Of a stretch of 64,000 bases of DNA, positions 1 to 26,500 are shown piece by piece. The notes beneath the pieces were generated by a model. That model did no database searches. It had not been told where the DNA came from and saw only the letters and a program-made list of their open reading frames with translations. Origin of the DNA: Eutrigla gurnardus (lineage: Eukaryota; Chordata; Actinopteri; Perciformes; Triglidae); the NCBI GenBank assembly GCA_963514095.1, contig OY741268.1:1054001-1118000 (forward strand). Reading direction: 5' to 3'. Within the stretch, counting starts at the first letter, position 1. Each line of letters begins with the position of its first letter. Position numbers and translations under genes: made by a program.

Positions 1-9
1 TTCCTTGTT

Positions 10-634
10 CCAGGGAAGAGGAACACTGGAGCACATTCTCAGCAGCTGTCTTAAAGCACTGGGGGAGGGTTTCTAACGCTGGCGCCATGTGCAGAAGGTA
101 GTTGCTGAATCCATCTGCAGTGCCATTGACCAGGTCAAACATGTCCGACCAGACACTGGTCACATTGGTGAGAGCAGAACCAAAGCCTGAAACAAAAGCC
201 CAGGCAGGTCGAACATCACATGACTGGCAAATGAGGGTGGACCTAGCGAAACAACTCACATTCCCTATTACACTCTTAGATCGGATATTGTTCTGTTCTC
301 AGAAACATCAAAACAAGTGATCATACTCAAGCAAATGGTGCCCTGTGAGGAGCAGGTGGAGGAGGTCAGTGAGCAGAAAACGGGGAAATATACAGAACTG
401 GTGGAGGAATGTCATAGGTGGGTGTGGCGTGCTAGGTGTGTGCTCATTGAAGTGAAGGGGTAGGGGTAAGTCTGCAAGGCCTATAACCTCCTGGGCATTA
501 CTGGGGCATGTTAAAGACAAGTCATCAGCAGAGCTGCAGAGACTGCATCACAATGGCTGTAGATCAGGAGGGACAAGCCATGGTCAAATGCTGCTTGGAC
601 AATTGATGACACCTGGTCGGTTGCCAGAGTGAGG
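10..634 (+). pseudogene. Degraded 3' end of a LINE reverse-transcriptase ORF
   Basis: Reading the plus strand in one main frame gives conserved blocks of the C-terminal part of a fish LINE polyprotein: a block with LEHILSSC, one with LRSDIVLFSE, then KYTELVEECHRW, WRARC and YNLLGITG. Several in-frame stops break it, so it is a dead fragment. The tail seems to resume after the inserted hAT-like element (about 1415-1480). It lies upstream of the first visible ccdc142 exon, probably in an intron. Family membership is from recognised block order only. Confidence 0.6.
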
Positions 635-1414
635 TAGGGCTGTCAACAAATATTCTAAATTTGTATATATATTCGAATAGTTCTTACAAACAGAATTTCA
701 ATGTGAAAATTAATATTCAAATCATATGTAAAAAAAAAAAAAAAAACACAACAGCGGCAGCAGCAGCGCGACTGTCTACTTTGTGGGTGGGCGCGCACCT
801 GAGGTCAGGTCCTGTACTGACTGTATATTGCATGAATAAAATAGACTAGATAGGCTACAACAGCTTCATGCACTGGTTTGATTAGTTGCCGTTTCATGCC
901 AAGGAAAAGTTCCATGTTTACCACAGCACAGCTCGCTCGGAGTGTTCAATGTCGGTTCTATTGTAAAACTCCAATTAATGTTTATAATATTTGTTTCAAT
1001 CACTGAATGAAGCCTGCCATATATGGGACAAGAATCAACAACCTTAAATTGCTTGCACAAAACTCTTGATCAGCACTCAGCATTTATTAGCATTTATTTT
1101 ATTGTTGTCGTTCATTTAAACCGCTATGCGCAGAGAGTGTGAGGGTGCGGGAGGGAGAGAGGGAGAGAGAGAGAGAGAGAGCGAGAGCAAGGTCTGCGGT
1201 CTTGGCCATTAGTTCATTTACTTATTTTTGTGTAGGTAATATGTTGTTGAATATGTTTAAACTTATATAAATTACCTATACAAGTAGTTATGTCTTGTTG
1301 TATTAATTTGTCCTGTTATAGACGTGCCTAATGCGCAACCAGAAATGTTTGAATATATGTATATTTTTAAAGGGAATATTCAAACGTCATTTTTGAGCAA
1401 TTTTGACAGCCCTA
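635..1414. mobile_element. Non-autonomous hAT-like element
   Basis: Bounded by 12-bp inverted termini TAGGGCTGTCAA (635-646) and TTGACAGCCCTA (1403-1414), the usual hAT end type. Flanking 8-mers GAGTGAGG and GTCTGAAG match at 5 of 8, so the target duplication is decayed or wrong. The interior is AT-rich with a poly(A) run near 730 and a (GA)n stretch at about 1150-1190, and no transposase is visible. It splits the LINE remnant around it. Confidence 0.6.
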
Positions 1415-2013
1415 GTCTGAAGTTGAAAGACCGGAAACCCCTGATGATCTCTGGTACTATCACTGATGATGTGCATCTCTAATTGTATGAAGCTACCATG
1501 ATGTTTTTCAATTAAAAAGCTGGACAAAACAAATCAGGGAAGATAACGTTGTATTTGTGATGAAACATGGCTAAATTAGCAAGCTAGCAAGCCAAGCGTA
1601 TTGCCGTGTTAGTGTGAGACCTGAAATGTAGTTCACTGAGCGGTTCCACACAAACTAAATATAGTTACGCTATATACTACATTTTTGTCTGGAGAAAAGA
1701 AGGAAGCTGCTTTGTATCTTGTTGGTAAGTCAGAAACTAATTGTAGATTTGGGTTTAGGCGTTCTGTGAGTAGAGCTAGTTGTAACATTTAGTCTTGTCT
1801 AGATAGCTTGTTGTTTAAATCCTTGTGAAGCTGATCTTACTTAGTGGGCAATTACCTAGTTTCAGCCAGCTCAGCTCTAGTCAATAGACTTGATTGGAGG
1901 GAGGGGCCTCAGTCTGCGCATCAGGTAAACTGAGCACTTAAGAGCTTGTCACTACAGCGTCAGCTGCAGCATCAGGACAGCCAAACGAAGACAGGGAGTC
2001 TATCTGTGGGAGT
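1415..2013. other. No gene seen; LINE tail then unrecognised DNA
   Basis: The first ~65 bases look like the end of the preceding LINE remnant. The rest has no recognisable exon, repeat terminus or long open frame. Confidence 0.4.
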
Positions 2014-2824
2014 TAGGGTTGTAAACGATAAACCGATGCGACCGGATATTCAGTTCAACAAGTGAGAGATACGGCTGCATCGGTAGCAGCCTCCTCAATC
2101 GATACGAATTATCAATGAATTCCTAGATGAATCGGTTACAGAATCATGGATCGGGTATCGCAAGACTTTGAAGCGGATGGCGGCATTACACCAGCGTCTC
2201 TAAAACAACGCGAGAGCTGAAGCTGCCCGCAAAACGCCGTAGCTGGCTAGCTTGTATGAGTTATAAACAAGGGACAACATGGAACATGGAGGAGGTGGAT
2301 GTGGAGAGGCGGGCGAAGCACAGGTAGGCGGCTGCGACGCTGCCGTGTGACCGCAGGCACTCCACGACCGCATGTGAGAGACGGATGGCTTTGAATCGCT
2401 TGTGTCTCAACTTGCGCCACAAGAGGCGGCCGCAGCATGGGTAGCGTCCACGACACTGTCCTGTGACCACCATCCAACGATTCAGCCAGACTTTTTTTTG
2501 GTCCACGTCTAAAAATAAATACATTGACATGTGATTTTGTTGTTGTTGTTGCCAGTGCCATACATCCACAATGTTTGGGGATATGTGGTATTTTACATAT
2601 TTGAAAAGAAACTATTGTCACTTTCATAGAATCGGCTTCTTTATTTTATAAAATATCTACAACAAATATTAACCATAGAATCGAATCGTATCGTTCTTAC
2701 ACTGTATGGAATCGATTCAAATTGAATTGGTCTGTAATAAAAGGATATCATTTTTGAATCAAATCGTAACCTGTGTATCTAGATGCATATCGAACAGTTT
2801 ATCACAAAGAGATGTGCAACCCTA
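2014..2824. mobile_element. Non-autonomous hAT element with perfect 8-bp target duplication
   Basis: Termini TAGGGTTG (2014-2021) and CAACCCTA (2817-2824) are flanked by an exact 8-bp duplication GTGGGAGT (2006-2013 and 2825-2832), which fixes both ends. The interior has blocks of the GATTCAAATCG type typical of fish hAT MITEs and a short G-rich possible N-terminal coding piece near 2279-2325 that ends at a donor-like GTAGGC. No catalytic region remains, so it needs a transposase from elsewhere. Confidence 0.8.
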
Positions 2825-2839
2825 GTGGGAGTCCATCGA

Positions 2840-4415
2840 GGAAGTCCATTGAGGTAGGCATAACATCTCAACCACCTCCCATCACAGCCATGTGTCCTAT
2901 TCCAGTCAGGACATCAAACCAGAGAAGATGTTGCCAGAGACCATCGCTCGAGGCTGTAACCCATCCAATCTCTGCCACCCACCATTCTCCACCGGTACGG
3001 AACTTGAAGTACTAGGGGGACTATGGAACTGCCAGTCTTCAGAAGGCGGACACCATCTCAGTGTATGCCTCCCTGCAGACTCTCCACTTCCTGGCCCCTA
3101 CGGAGTACTGGATCACCCCAGAAAACACTGCCACCCCAGCTGCTCTTTCAACTGCCTACTCGTTTTCACACTCCCCAAGACGAACAGGGCTAGGAGGAGG
3201 AACTGGGCTCCTCATCTCACTCAGGTCCTTCCTCTGGACCACCTATCCCAATCTGCACTTGAATTCCACGCCGTCTCTGTCACCCTTCCTTTCAAGCTCA
3301 ACATCATAGTGATCTATCGCCCACCCGGTCCTCTCTGTGACTTTTTAGATGAGATGGATGCCCTCCTGAGCTGCTCCCCTGATGATGGCACACCACTCGT
3401 TGTCCTCTGTGACTTTAACATCCACCCGGGAAAGCTGCACTCATCTGAATTCAATGACTTCTTCTCCACATTTGACCTTGCACTCTCCCCCCTCCACCCA
3501 CTCATCGGGCCTGTTACCAACTTGACCTTGTCTTCACAAGATCCTGTGACGTCTCCGCATTAGCTTTTACCCCGCTCATCGTGTCCGACCACCAATTTGT
3601 GACTTTCTCCCTCCCCATGAAGTCCACCACATCCCTCCCGTCTATGCCTCGAACTGTCACCAGCCACCGCAACCTGAAATCCCTCACTCCCTCCACTCTC
3701 TCCTCAACTGTTCTTTCCTCACTACCATCCACAGAACAATTCTCCCTAATGCCTACTGAGGAAGCCTCCTCCATCCTGATCTCCTAACTCTCCTCTTCTT
3801 TGGACTCTCTCTGTCCCCCCACCTCATCTCCCTCCCCTCCCTGGCTGTCCGAACCTCTGTGAACCAACAGATCATTGTTGCGAGCAGCAGAGAGAAAATG
3901 GAAGAAATCGGGCCAGGACGAGGACCTTGCTCCACCACCTCCTCTCTGACTTCACCTCAACTGTTTCGGCAGCTTAATCTGCCTTCTACCTGGCAAAGAT
4001 CAACTCTTCCGCCTCCAACCCCAGGAAACTCTTCTCCATGTTCTCCTTCCTCCTCACCCCTCCCTCTCCTTCCTCCCTTACTGTTGATGACTTTGCAACT
4101 TACTTATTCTCCTACCATTGTTATGCAGATGACACCCAGCTATTCCTCTCTTTTCCCCCAACCTCTGACACTCACATTGCAACTCGCATCTCGGACTGTC
4201 TGGCAGACATCTCTGTCTGGACAACTGCACATCACCTCAAACTTAACCTGAATAAAACCAAACTCCTCTTCATCCCGGGGAAAGACTGCCCTCGCACTGT
4301 CGAGGGCACCATAGTATTGCCTTCCTCAACTGCAAGGAACCTAGGTGTAATCCTCGATGACCAACTATCCTGCACCCCCAACATCACTGCTGTGGCCAGA
4401 TCCTGTTTTTTTATT
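2840..4415 (+). pseudogene. L2-type LINE with internal deletion
   Basis: Plus-strand frames give the endonuclease region (blocks GLWNCQS, ITPENTATPAALS, GGGTGLLIS, IVIYRPPGPL, CDFNIHP at about 3000-3440), then the linker (KINSSASNPRKLFS near 4000). The frame then jumps straight into the distal reverse transcriptase (YHCYADDTQLFLSF at about 4115-4160, ARNLGVILDDQLS near 4340). The palm region before YADD is missing, and stops and frame changes occur throughout. Known fish L2 elements carry these blocks in this order with about 200 residues between the two parts. It ends just before the first visible ccdc142 exon. Confidence 0.75.
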
Positions 4416-4570
4416 AAACTGGAGCTTTCAGTGATTATGGATATTTATGTTATATTTCTGGCCACCAGGCTTATATTCACTTGCCGTTTAGAGCATGTTT
4501 TGCCTTTAAGCCCTGAAAGCATCAGAATCAGTTTGATAAAGGCTGTTTGTGTTGTGTTCTCTCACTGCAG

Positions 4571-18296
<13,726 letters not shown>

Positions 18297-18346
<50 letters not shown>
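18297..18346 (+). repeat. (AC)25 tract starting at the ccdc142 stop codon
   Basis: The final A of the TAA begins a 50-nt CA run, so the 3' UTR opens with a microsatellite. Confidence 0.9.
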
Positions 18347-18348
<2 letters not shown>

Positions 18349-18402
18349 AAGTTTCATGAAGTTCTCTGATTCTTTGCTTTGGTGTCAACAAACAAAGTGT
18401 GA

Positions 18403-18408
18403 AATAAA
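18403..18408 (+). terminator. ccdc142: ccdc142 poly(A) signal
   Basis: AATAAA 106 nt after the stop codon; gives a short 3' UTR. Cleavage probably follows within about 30 nt. Confidence 0.6.
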
Positions 18409-18429
18409 TGTTCAGGAAACCTTTTATCC

Positions 18430-19600
18430 TTGTAAGTAAGACAGTGTACATTTTTGTGGAGGCTCCTTGTGAATGATGTAAAATGGATGTATTTCTTATT
18501 GTTGAAAATATTTGTATTAATTAACAAAAATATTTGTTGTACGACTTGTCAGCAAACCTATTTTTATACTCCTGAATTAAATGCAGAATTTCATCATCAT
18601 TACTTCCTGATAAAGTGTTATTTTTATGTGTATATGGTGTTTTATGTGTAACTGGAACTTGTCTTTAAATGGTCTTCATAAAATACCTGATAAACAGTTT
18701 CCAGCTGAGGGTGAACTACTCTCTTTAGCTCAATTGGATTCAAGTCTGGCTTTTATGACTGAGCTGCTCAGAACACTCAAAGCTACAAGCTTGTGAATGA
18801 CAAGAGCAGCAACAACTCACCTTAGTTTGAAGGCCTTTGCTTCCTTTTTACGTTTTTGTGCCATGTTTTGGGCAGAGGGTGAGAGTGTCTCTAGTAGAGG
18901 GCACTGCGGATCCCTCGGCAGTTGTTCCCACAGAGATCAATCAGCTTGATCCTTCTATGGGAAAACGGTGGAGGGCCTTATGGATGATTTTCATATTCAT
19001 ATATTAATATCTCCACTTGTCAACAAATCGGGGCACCATCTGCTGTTCAACAGGAATTAACAGAGTTCAATTTAATGAATCTGACGACCACTATTAATTA
19101 GTTAAGATATCAATGAATCAATCTCAAACTTAATTGTAAGTTTATTCATATTAAGTTAATTAATATTTATTGAACTAGCCTAATGATTTAACTCTAAAAG
19201 TGAATAAATGAGCATAAATTAACTTGGAAAGAACACAATCACAGAAGATGCATGACTGGAGTCAAATGATCAACAATAAAGGGTTGGGAATTCGGTGATA
19301 GTTGCGATTGTATGTTCTTATCCTTTGAAATATGATTGGGATTTGACCACCAAGTATCAAATAAGTTTAAAAAGTATAGTTCTGTCACCTTAACATCAGC
19401 TCTTGTCAACAATGCTCAAAGGAAACAGCACTGCTTTCTTTCACTTAGATTCTGTGGTACCGGTCCGGTCTCTTTTTCAGAACTCCATACCATCGCTTTT
19501 CTCCTCAGCTATGTCGGGCTCGTGAAGCCGTCTATGAACGGGTCCAACAGGTCCAACGGGTCACGCCTGTGAGTGTCACTCATTGGTAGCTGCTTGCTGT
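18430..19600. other. Intergenic, nothing recognised
   Basis: Space between the convergent genes. AT-rich, with no complete repeat or exon-like frame identified. Confidence 0.35.
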
Positions 19601-19610
19601 CCAGTAGGCA

Positions 19611-21130
19611 GTGAAAGCCTTGTTCAGCAAGCTCAGGCTGCAGGCTGAGACTCTGGTGACAGATATGACCAAATCTTGTCAGCCGTCGTTCTTAGTTTCA
19701 AAGTTCTTATTAACAAGCTCTTGCTTGTGGACTGATTGGGCTGATCTCCATCAACAAGGAGTACCTGAAGAGGCAGGACGGGGGAGACGTGGACTGATGC
19801 AGAGGAAACGATCTCTGCATCAATGTGGGAAAGACTAAGGAGATGGTTGTGGACTTTAAGAGGGCAGACCTGCCAACATGTAGGCATTTTTCGTACTCGG
19901 CACACATTTTGATCATTAAGTATGCTTGTACGATTCGCTGCTCTCCAGGTACACATTTTGTTGCATGTCGCATTTCGCCAGTTTCAGGGTTATTGCTGTG
20001 GAGTGAAAGCTTTCGGCCAATCAGAGCGCTGCATTTTAACCCACTCGCCCAGCTGCCTCTCCTCGCCAAATGCTTCGAGCATTCAGTTCAATGCAGTGCC
20101 TCAGGCAAACCAGGCTGGCCGGATAACCGATCCCTCTTCGGCCGCTTGCTGTCATCACTGCCATTCGCCTGCATCAGGATAGTTCTCAGCCAATGCAAAC
20201 AGCACTGAAAAGGTAAAAGTAAGATGTTGAGTTTCCCCAACGGTGTTGTCAACCACTCGTCAGAGTTACCGTTCATAGGGCTCTATGATTTCCACGCGGA
20301 TGGAATTGCGTATTTTTGACAATGAAAGTGGAATCAACTGTAAAACGTGGAATTGTTGTTGTTTTCTCTAACATTATAAGTTTGTCACCTCAGCCGCATG
20401 AAAAAAAGAGGGTGGTATATTGTGACTCCTCCATAAATGATTGCACATACACTTACATATTTATGCACATTTGTATGGTCTCTGAATGACAAGGAATTAT
20501 AATTAGAACTACTAGAATGTTTCTTCAGTATATGTCTTAATTTGGATTTTTTTTATGGAAAAAATGCTCTACAATTTAAACAGCTAAAACAGCTTAAATG
20601 TAAACTCTTTTCTTTATGACCTAAACACTTTTCCAGCAGTTCTGACAATAAATCTTGATTGGTGAAGTATATTATGTGTATATTATGTATCATGGTATCT
20701 CACTGGTGGGTCGGCAACAGTGGAGTGTACATGGTGGTGGGTTGTTGGGAGGTATGTATTCAAGACTGACAGGTCTGGTAAGGGAGGCCACACCCCCTCT
20801 CCTCTTTATCAGAAGAGCAGCTGTGGAGATGGTGTCTGCCTTTAAATATCTGGGCCTGCACATCTCTGTGACCTCACATGGGCACCCAACACAGCCAGCA
20901 TCAAAAGGAAGGCCCGCCAATGCCTGCACTTTTTGAGGAGGCTGAAGAGGACTGGCCTCAGTCCTGCTGTCCTGACCTCGGTGTGTGGTGGAGAGCATAC
21001 TGACATCCTCCATCACTGTCTGGTATGGGAACTGTTCTGTGGCTGACAGGAAGGTGCTGCAATTAGGGCTTGAATCTGCACAAAAAGTCATGGACAGCAG
21101 CCTCCCTTCCTCAGAGGACATGAAGGCATA
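19611..21130 (+). pseudogene. Fragmented LINE reverse transcriptase
   Basis: 19800-19870 encodes a block ending GKTKEMVVDF, and 20810-21130 encodes VEMVSAFKYLGLHI, then ESILTSSITVWYGN and CSVADRKVLQ, the C-terminal RT blocks of a Rex1-like fish LINE, with several stops. The ~930 bp between them (about 19875-20805) does not match and is either insertion or decayed sequence. Function lost. Confidence 0.6.
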
Positions 21131-21618
21131 AGTCTGTCCTCACCACTTTTTTTACTCTTTTAACATGCTGCTCGGTTTTTAACTGTGTAGAGGCGTGAGA
21201 GTTTTTCTCTTATGATTATTGTGCTCATAGCAGACATGTTATCAGTAGAGTTATGGAAGGTTATGTTCTGTTCCTGGTACCATGATGGCTACTCCTGATA
21301 TGAATTGTTTAGCTTATGCTTTTAATATGATGATTGTTTTTATTTGATCAACATTGCTCTGTTTACTATTCCCATATGCATGTGCAATGAAGAACTGCTT
21401 GTTGCGAGTAACTGCAATGAAGAACAGCTTACACATACTGGCATACATACAGTATAGGATGCTCAACGCAATGAAGACATGCTTACATACCCACTATACG
21501 ATTATGAGATGTTTATTTGTGTTGTTATAATAGAATTGTATCAAAAGGGGTTTGGAACACAATACAGGAATAACGTTCCCACCTGGATTCTTGATTTTAG
21601 TGACATAATAAAATTATG

Positions 21619-22064
21619 TCAAAAGGGGGGATTGTTAGAATTGGCTTTTACTTTTTCACTGAACTCATATAAATCACTGGTTGTGCTCATTAGAACAGTG
21701 TGACATTTTAACCTGATAAGCAGGAACCCGTAGAATCTTCAAGGCCCTCTTTGCTAGCTAGGTTTGCTAGAATAGATACACGCCTCAAGTACAACAACCA
21801 TACATGTTTCATATTACATTTCCGTGAGTTCACTTCAGATAACTGACCAAAAGGACTTGGTTGCGTGAAAGTCCAACCTCTGTACGGGGCAGTCCCAGCC
21901 CAAGAAGATAAAATGTGACCAGCACCGGAAACGGGGCTCGCTCTGACTGAGATCCTGCGGGAGCTCTGCCATTCCGAGCCCAGCACTGCCATACTTTACC
22001 TGTGACCTGAATAAATATATCTGTGAACCAATGATTTCTCCGGTTTATCCTTGGGCTTCCAACA
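21619..22064 (+). mobile_element. Polypurine tract and single LTR (ERV-like)
   Basis: CAAAAGGGGGGA (21620-21631) is followed within 2 bases by TGTTAGAA (21633). The ~432-bp unit ends CCAACA (22064), giving inverted TGTT...AACA ends, and holds an AATAAA near 22010. This looks like the 3' end of a retroviral-type element. No second LTR or clear gag/pol/env was found; internal sequence to the left is unrecognised. Confidence 0.5.
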
Positions 22065-22698
22065 AAGAACTGGTCGTTAATAGTGGTGTCTGTGTCCAAT
22101 CAGAATTTAGGATTTCTCAAGTAATAGGCGGGTGTTTGGCTACTACTGAGTCTAGAATTAGATGTTATTATGATTGCTATAAAACTAATTGGCGTAATTA
22201 CTGCTCGGCAGGCACAGGGACTGGGCTGTCACTTAATACTGTGGGAAGTGAACTTTAGAGTTCTTGTGCCTTACATGCCTACTACGTTGTGGCTCAGGGC
22301 TGTAATGCTCCATGTAGCCAGAAACAACGGAAGTATCAGAGACGCTTTCACTGAGTCGGAATTTCATATTATGGCTTCCTACTGCTTCTGTGTGGATTCC
22401 CATCTCGACACAGTTGGTGGACACGGCAGTGATGCTCAGTGTCCCCATGCCATCTCTTGCCACATGCTTTCTTGCCACCTGCCTTAGCACTGTTATGAGG
22501 GCTTTGCTTTAAGGCAACAGATGATTTTGACGCAGATATATCTAAGTTGGCAAGCTCTGCTTTGATTTTGGAAGCTACGATGGTTTCCCAAGCCATCTGT
22601 GTAAGCTACTTAATGTAAAACATGGAAAGATGTTCAATATGCACAAGTTGAACATGGGTATGTATGCAAGAATGACGATCTGCAAGATTTTGAATGTG
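22065..22698. other. Intergenic, nothing recognised
   Basis: No gene or defined repeat seen. Confidence 0.35.
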
Positions 22699-22840
22699 GG
22701 ATCCCAGTTCGGGTTCGCATTCCATCTGTGTGGAATTTGCATGTTCTCCCTGTGTAAGCGTGGGTTCTCTCTGGGTTCTTCAGCTTCCTCCCACAGTCCA
22801 AAGACATGCAGGATGGGGATAGGTTCATTGATAACACTAA
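22699..22840 (+). mobile_element. tRNA-derived SINE fragment
   Basis: Carries a degraded B-box (GGTTCGCATTCC near 22712) and the conserved SINE body GTGGAATTTGCATGTTCTCC ... CTTCCTCCCACAGTCCAAAG. The head and tail are lost. Confidence 0.6.
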
Positions 22841-23290
22841 ACTCCTCATAGCTGAGACTTTTACAGAAGAAGATATATTTAAAGTGATTAACTTCAAATT
22901 AACAGCACTGTCTACTGTACTGTAATGCCATATACATCACCATTCCAAATCATTGTTTAATTATTTTTTATTTTACAGTTAAAAAGACAAATACAGTAGT
23001 TCTACTGTTAATACACAGTCAATACAATAAGTTACTTATTAATTGCTGCCAGTTAGTTACTGTAAAAATCACAGTACATTTTTTACAGTGAAGTTACCAA
23101 ATCAGATATCAACACATTTTGGAAAAAGACATGGAAAAAGAGACAGTGTGGGTTTAGGGTTCTTCAGGGTTGACAATGGACATTGTGATCATGAAGGAAA
23201 TCCTTCAAAGAAAAGGCTCTCTCCAGTCCCTTTTAGGCTTCAAGTTCTTGGACCTTAAGAATTCTTCAATTTCAAGGCAGATTTTCCAGC
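22841..23290. other. Intergenic 3' of enpp6
   Basis: Contains short inverted ACTGTAAAAA / TTTTTACAGT copies near 23058-23090; otherwise unrecognised. Confidence 0.35.
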
Positions 23291-23294
23291 CTGT

Positions 23295-23304
23295 TTTATT
23301 TATT
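23295..23304 (-). terminator. enpp6: Likely enpp6 poly(A) signal
   Basis: TTTATT on the plus strand (AATAAA on minus), about 95 nt downstream of the enpp6 stop codon. Confidence 0.45.
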
Positions 23305-23396
23305 TCACCTTACTTATGGTTACATTACTATTCTAACTCTTTCTAGCAGATACTTTCTAGATACCACCAGAGGCCATAAACCATAGTTTTTTTGCT

Positions 23397-23599
23397 TTAG
23401 TCCCACAGTATGAACAGTATTCCTAACAAACCCACACAGAGGGTTATGGGATGGGATGGACCATCCGAGCCATTCAGGAAGTACTCCACCCGAGACCAGG
23501 ATCCATTATTGGGCAACGGTTTCACTCCCAAAGTCCAACACATCACATTATAGATGTCTACCACTCGTATCGGAGGTGCCCGAACATTCCTCTTGAAGT
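23397..23599 (-). CDS. enpp6: enpp6 terminal coding exon
   Basis: The acceptor TTTCATCCAG precedes ACTTCAAG; the first two bases complete an Asp codon (GPDFKRN across the junction). Ends with LLGILFILWD and TAA (23399-23397). Contains the PLPNNGSW motif with a potential N-glycosylation site and the GPI signal. Confidence 0.88.
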
Positions 23600-26500
23600 C
23601 TGGATGAAATGAACAAACACTAGTTAGACCTACAGGTCAGATCCTCTACAGAAAGTTTTAAGCAGAACATGTTTCTATTGTAAACTGGCAGAGCTGAAAG
23701 CTGAACTGAATTACCTAAATAACTAGGGATGCCCCGATACCACTTTTTTCAGACCAAGTACAAGTACTTACATTTGGGTACTTGCAGATACCGAGTACCG
23801 ATATGAGTATTTAATAATCCCATAACAGTTCTTATACAGTGGCAAGAAAAAGTATGTGAACCTTTTGGAATTTCAAGTGTATTGACAAACATAATGTGTC
23901 TAAAATAATAATACAAAATCTGTCATGTCATTATTGAACACATTCATTCAAAATGGCAGTGGAAAAAGTAAGCGAACCCTCCCCCCCCCGGCAGCAATAA
24001 CCTCAACCAGGCGCTTCCTGTAGCTGTGGATCAGACCTGCACATGGTTGGGAGGAATTTTAGCCCATTCTTCCTGGCAGAACTGCTTTAGCTCTGTCACA
24101 TTCTTTGGACGTCTCATGTGTTTGGCCCTCTTCAAGTCAATCCTAGCATCTCTATTGGGTTGAGGTCTGGGCTCTGACTTGGCCACTCTAAAAGACGGAT
24201 TTTGTTTTTCTGAACCCATTTTGTTGTGGACTTGCTCCGGTGTTTTTGGTTGTTGTCCTGTTGCATCACCCGCCTTTTACACAGTTTCAACTGACGTATA
24301 GACATTGTCACTTTCTCCTTAAGAATTGTCTGATATACTTGCGAATTCATCTTCCCCTCAATGATTCCAAGCTGGCCAGGCCCTGATGCAGCAAAGCAGG
24401 CCAAAATCATGAGGTTTCCTCCACCATACTTTATGGTTGGGATGATGTTTTCATGATGACATGCCATGCCCTTTCTACGCCAGATGTAGTGCTGTGTGTT
24501 TTTTCCAAATAGTTCAATCTTAGTTTCATCAGTCCACAAACCATTTTGCCAATACCGCTGTGGAGTGTCAATGTGCTCTTTTGCAAACTTCTGGCATGCA
24601 GCAATGTTCTTTTTAGTAAGCAGTGGCTTTTTTCGTGGTGTCCTGCCGTAGATACCCTGCTTGTTCAATGTTTTACGTATTGTAGACTCATGAACAGAGA
24701 TGTTAGCCAGTTCCAATGATGCCTACAAATATTAAGTCATTCGGGGTGTTTCTTTACCTCATTGATTAGTCTTCGTTGTGCTCTTGGTGTCATTTTGACT
24801 GGATGCCAACTTCTTGGTAGAGTAGCAAAAGTCCCAAAGTGTCTCCATTTGTAGATTGTTTGCCTAACTGCAGACCGGTGGATTTCTAAAGTCTTTGAAA
24901 TAACTTTGTAACCCTGGCCAGCTTTATGTAAATCAACAATTCTTGATCGTAGATCCTCTAAAAGCTCTTTTTGGCGAGGCATGGCTGACATAATTGTGTT
25001 CTTCTTGTGCAGAGCAAACTCCAAAAGTTTGAGAGGCTTTTATCAGTAAAAGTAGCTGTAGTCCACACCTCCAAACTTCTTGGGCCCTAGTTTCGTAGAC
25101 CAGGCGCAGTCAGCACTCAGCGCACCTGCGCCACGCCGACGGGGTGTGTCCGCCTGGACTTTGCAAGTTTCGTGCACCGCGCAGGCTCGTGCAGGCACAC
25201 CTCCCGTCTCGCCCACCAGCGCAAGTGGGAAAGAGGGAGGAGAAGAAGGCGTGAGTGGGAGACGAGGCGTGGACTGGGATTAACACAGCTGATTCAGATC
25301 TTCACCAATCAAATGAGCTCCTCTCCTCACCTTTAATACGTTAGGGGAGGTTCAGTGCAAGTTCCGTCACTTGACAACCCGATGACAGAAGCAGCGCCGC
25401 CGCTCCCACCACGCGCATCACGCGCTGTGCGTGCGTATCATAATAATAACAATGCCGATATTATAAAAAACAGGAGAGAGAGAGGGAGATGTTTTGGTCC
25501 GAGAAGCTGATTTTCCGTTACGCGTGCAATCCGCCTTTGATCTGACGTCAGATGTGACGGGACAATCTATATAGATATAAATTCACGTGTTGATTCAATT
25601 AGTTGCATTAAATAGTGTTTGTTGTGATTATTTATTGCATTTAAATGTGCCTGGAACTGTGGAAACCTGCCTGTGAGGTCTCGGCGACGTGTGTGTCGAA
25701 ACTTGCATTACGCCGGCTCCGCCGCCCTGCGCTGCGCCACGAAACTAGGGCCCCTTATCTTAACACTCCAGACCCCAGGTGTGCTAAAAAGGTGCTAAAA
25801 CCTGCTCCAATTAGCTTTTTTGAGGACATTAACTCAAGGGTTCACATACTTTTTCCAGCACTTTGAGTTTTTTTTTGGTTGTTATATTATCTCTTCACCA
25901 GAAACTAAAGACCATACTGACAGAGCAGCAACATGTGGATTTTCACTCTCCGTCTGCCTCCCATAACACCCAGGACCAAGTCTAGATTTCTCAGAACCTC
26001 CTGAAATATAACACAGTCTAAGGCTGTTGTTTGCTTGAGAGATCACAGGTAAAAATAATGCCAAGGTTGTGCTATTAAAATATGACTTGTTTGTTACCAG
26101 GTCCTATCGCCAAGAAAATGCCTCTCATGTCAACGAACTCATTGTCGTAACCATGCCAACCATTTTGCCATGCTGAGGGCTCTCCAGAGTTGTTTTTCCA
26201 GTAGGGGAGGCTTGCCATGTTCTAGGGACAAACACAAACAAACAGATATGCATGGAATGATTTTAACAAAAGATGTACTATAGTTTTATTGGTTGCAACA
26301 ATACTAATCCATGTAATCCAGAATAGCTGCTAAATGGACCTTGAGGTGTCAACTGATGTTTCCAAAGTAAGAAGAAGTTTCTTGTAAATAAAGTTGTGGT
26401 TACATTCAGCGTAATACGTTTGGAGATGAAACAGATGATGAAATGCCTTGAAGGATCATACCAGTCTTATTCTTTTTTTATTTTTTAAGATTTTTTTTGA

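Larger units (their letters stand above)
23837..25864 (-). mobile_element. Tc1-like transposon in enpp6 intron, interrupted by a MITE
   Basis: Left terminus CAGTGGCAAGAAAAAGTATG (23837, preceded by TA); the right terminus reads GGGTTCACATACTTTTTCC at about 25838. Minus-strand transposase frames occupy 24132-25024. The 672-bp MITE at 25082-25753 lies between the transposase start and the right terminus. The right end has drifted (CACTTTGA). Confidence 0.75.

Noticed and set aside
635..1414. 8-bp target duplication for the first hAT-like element
   Set aside because: The flanking 8-mers match at only 5 positions, so it is not counted as evidence.
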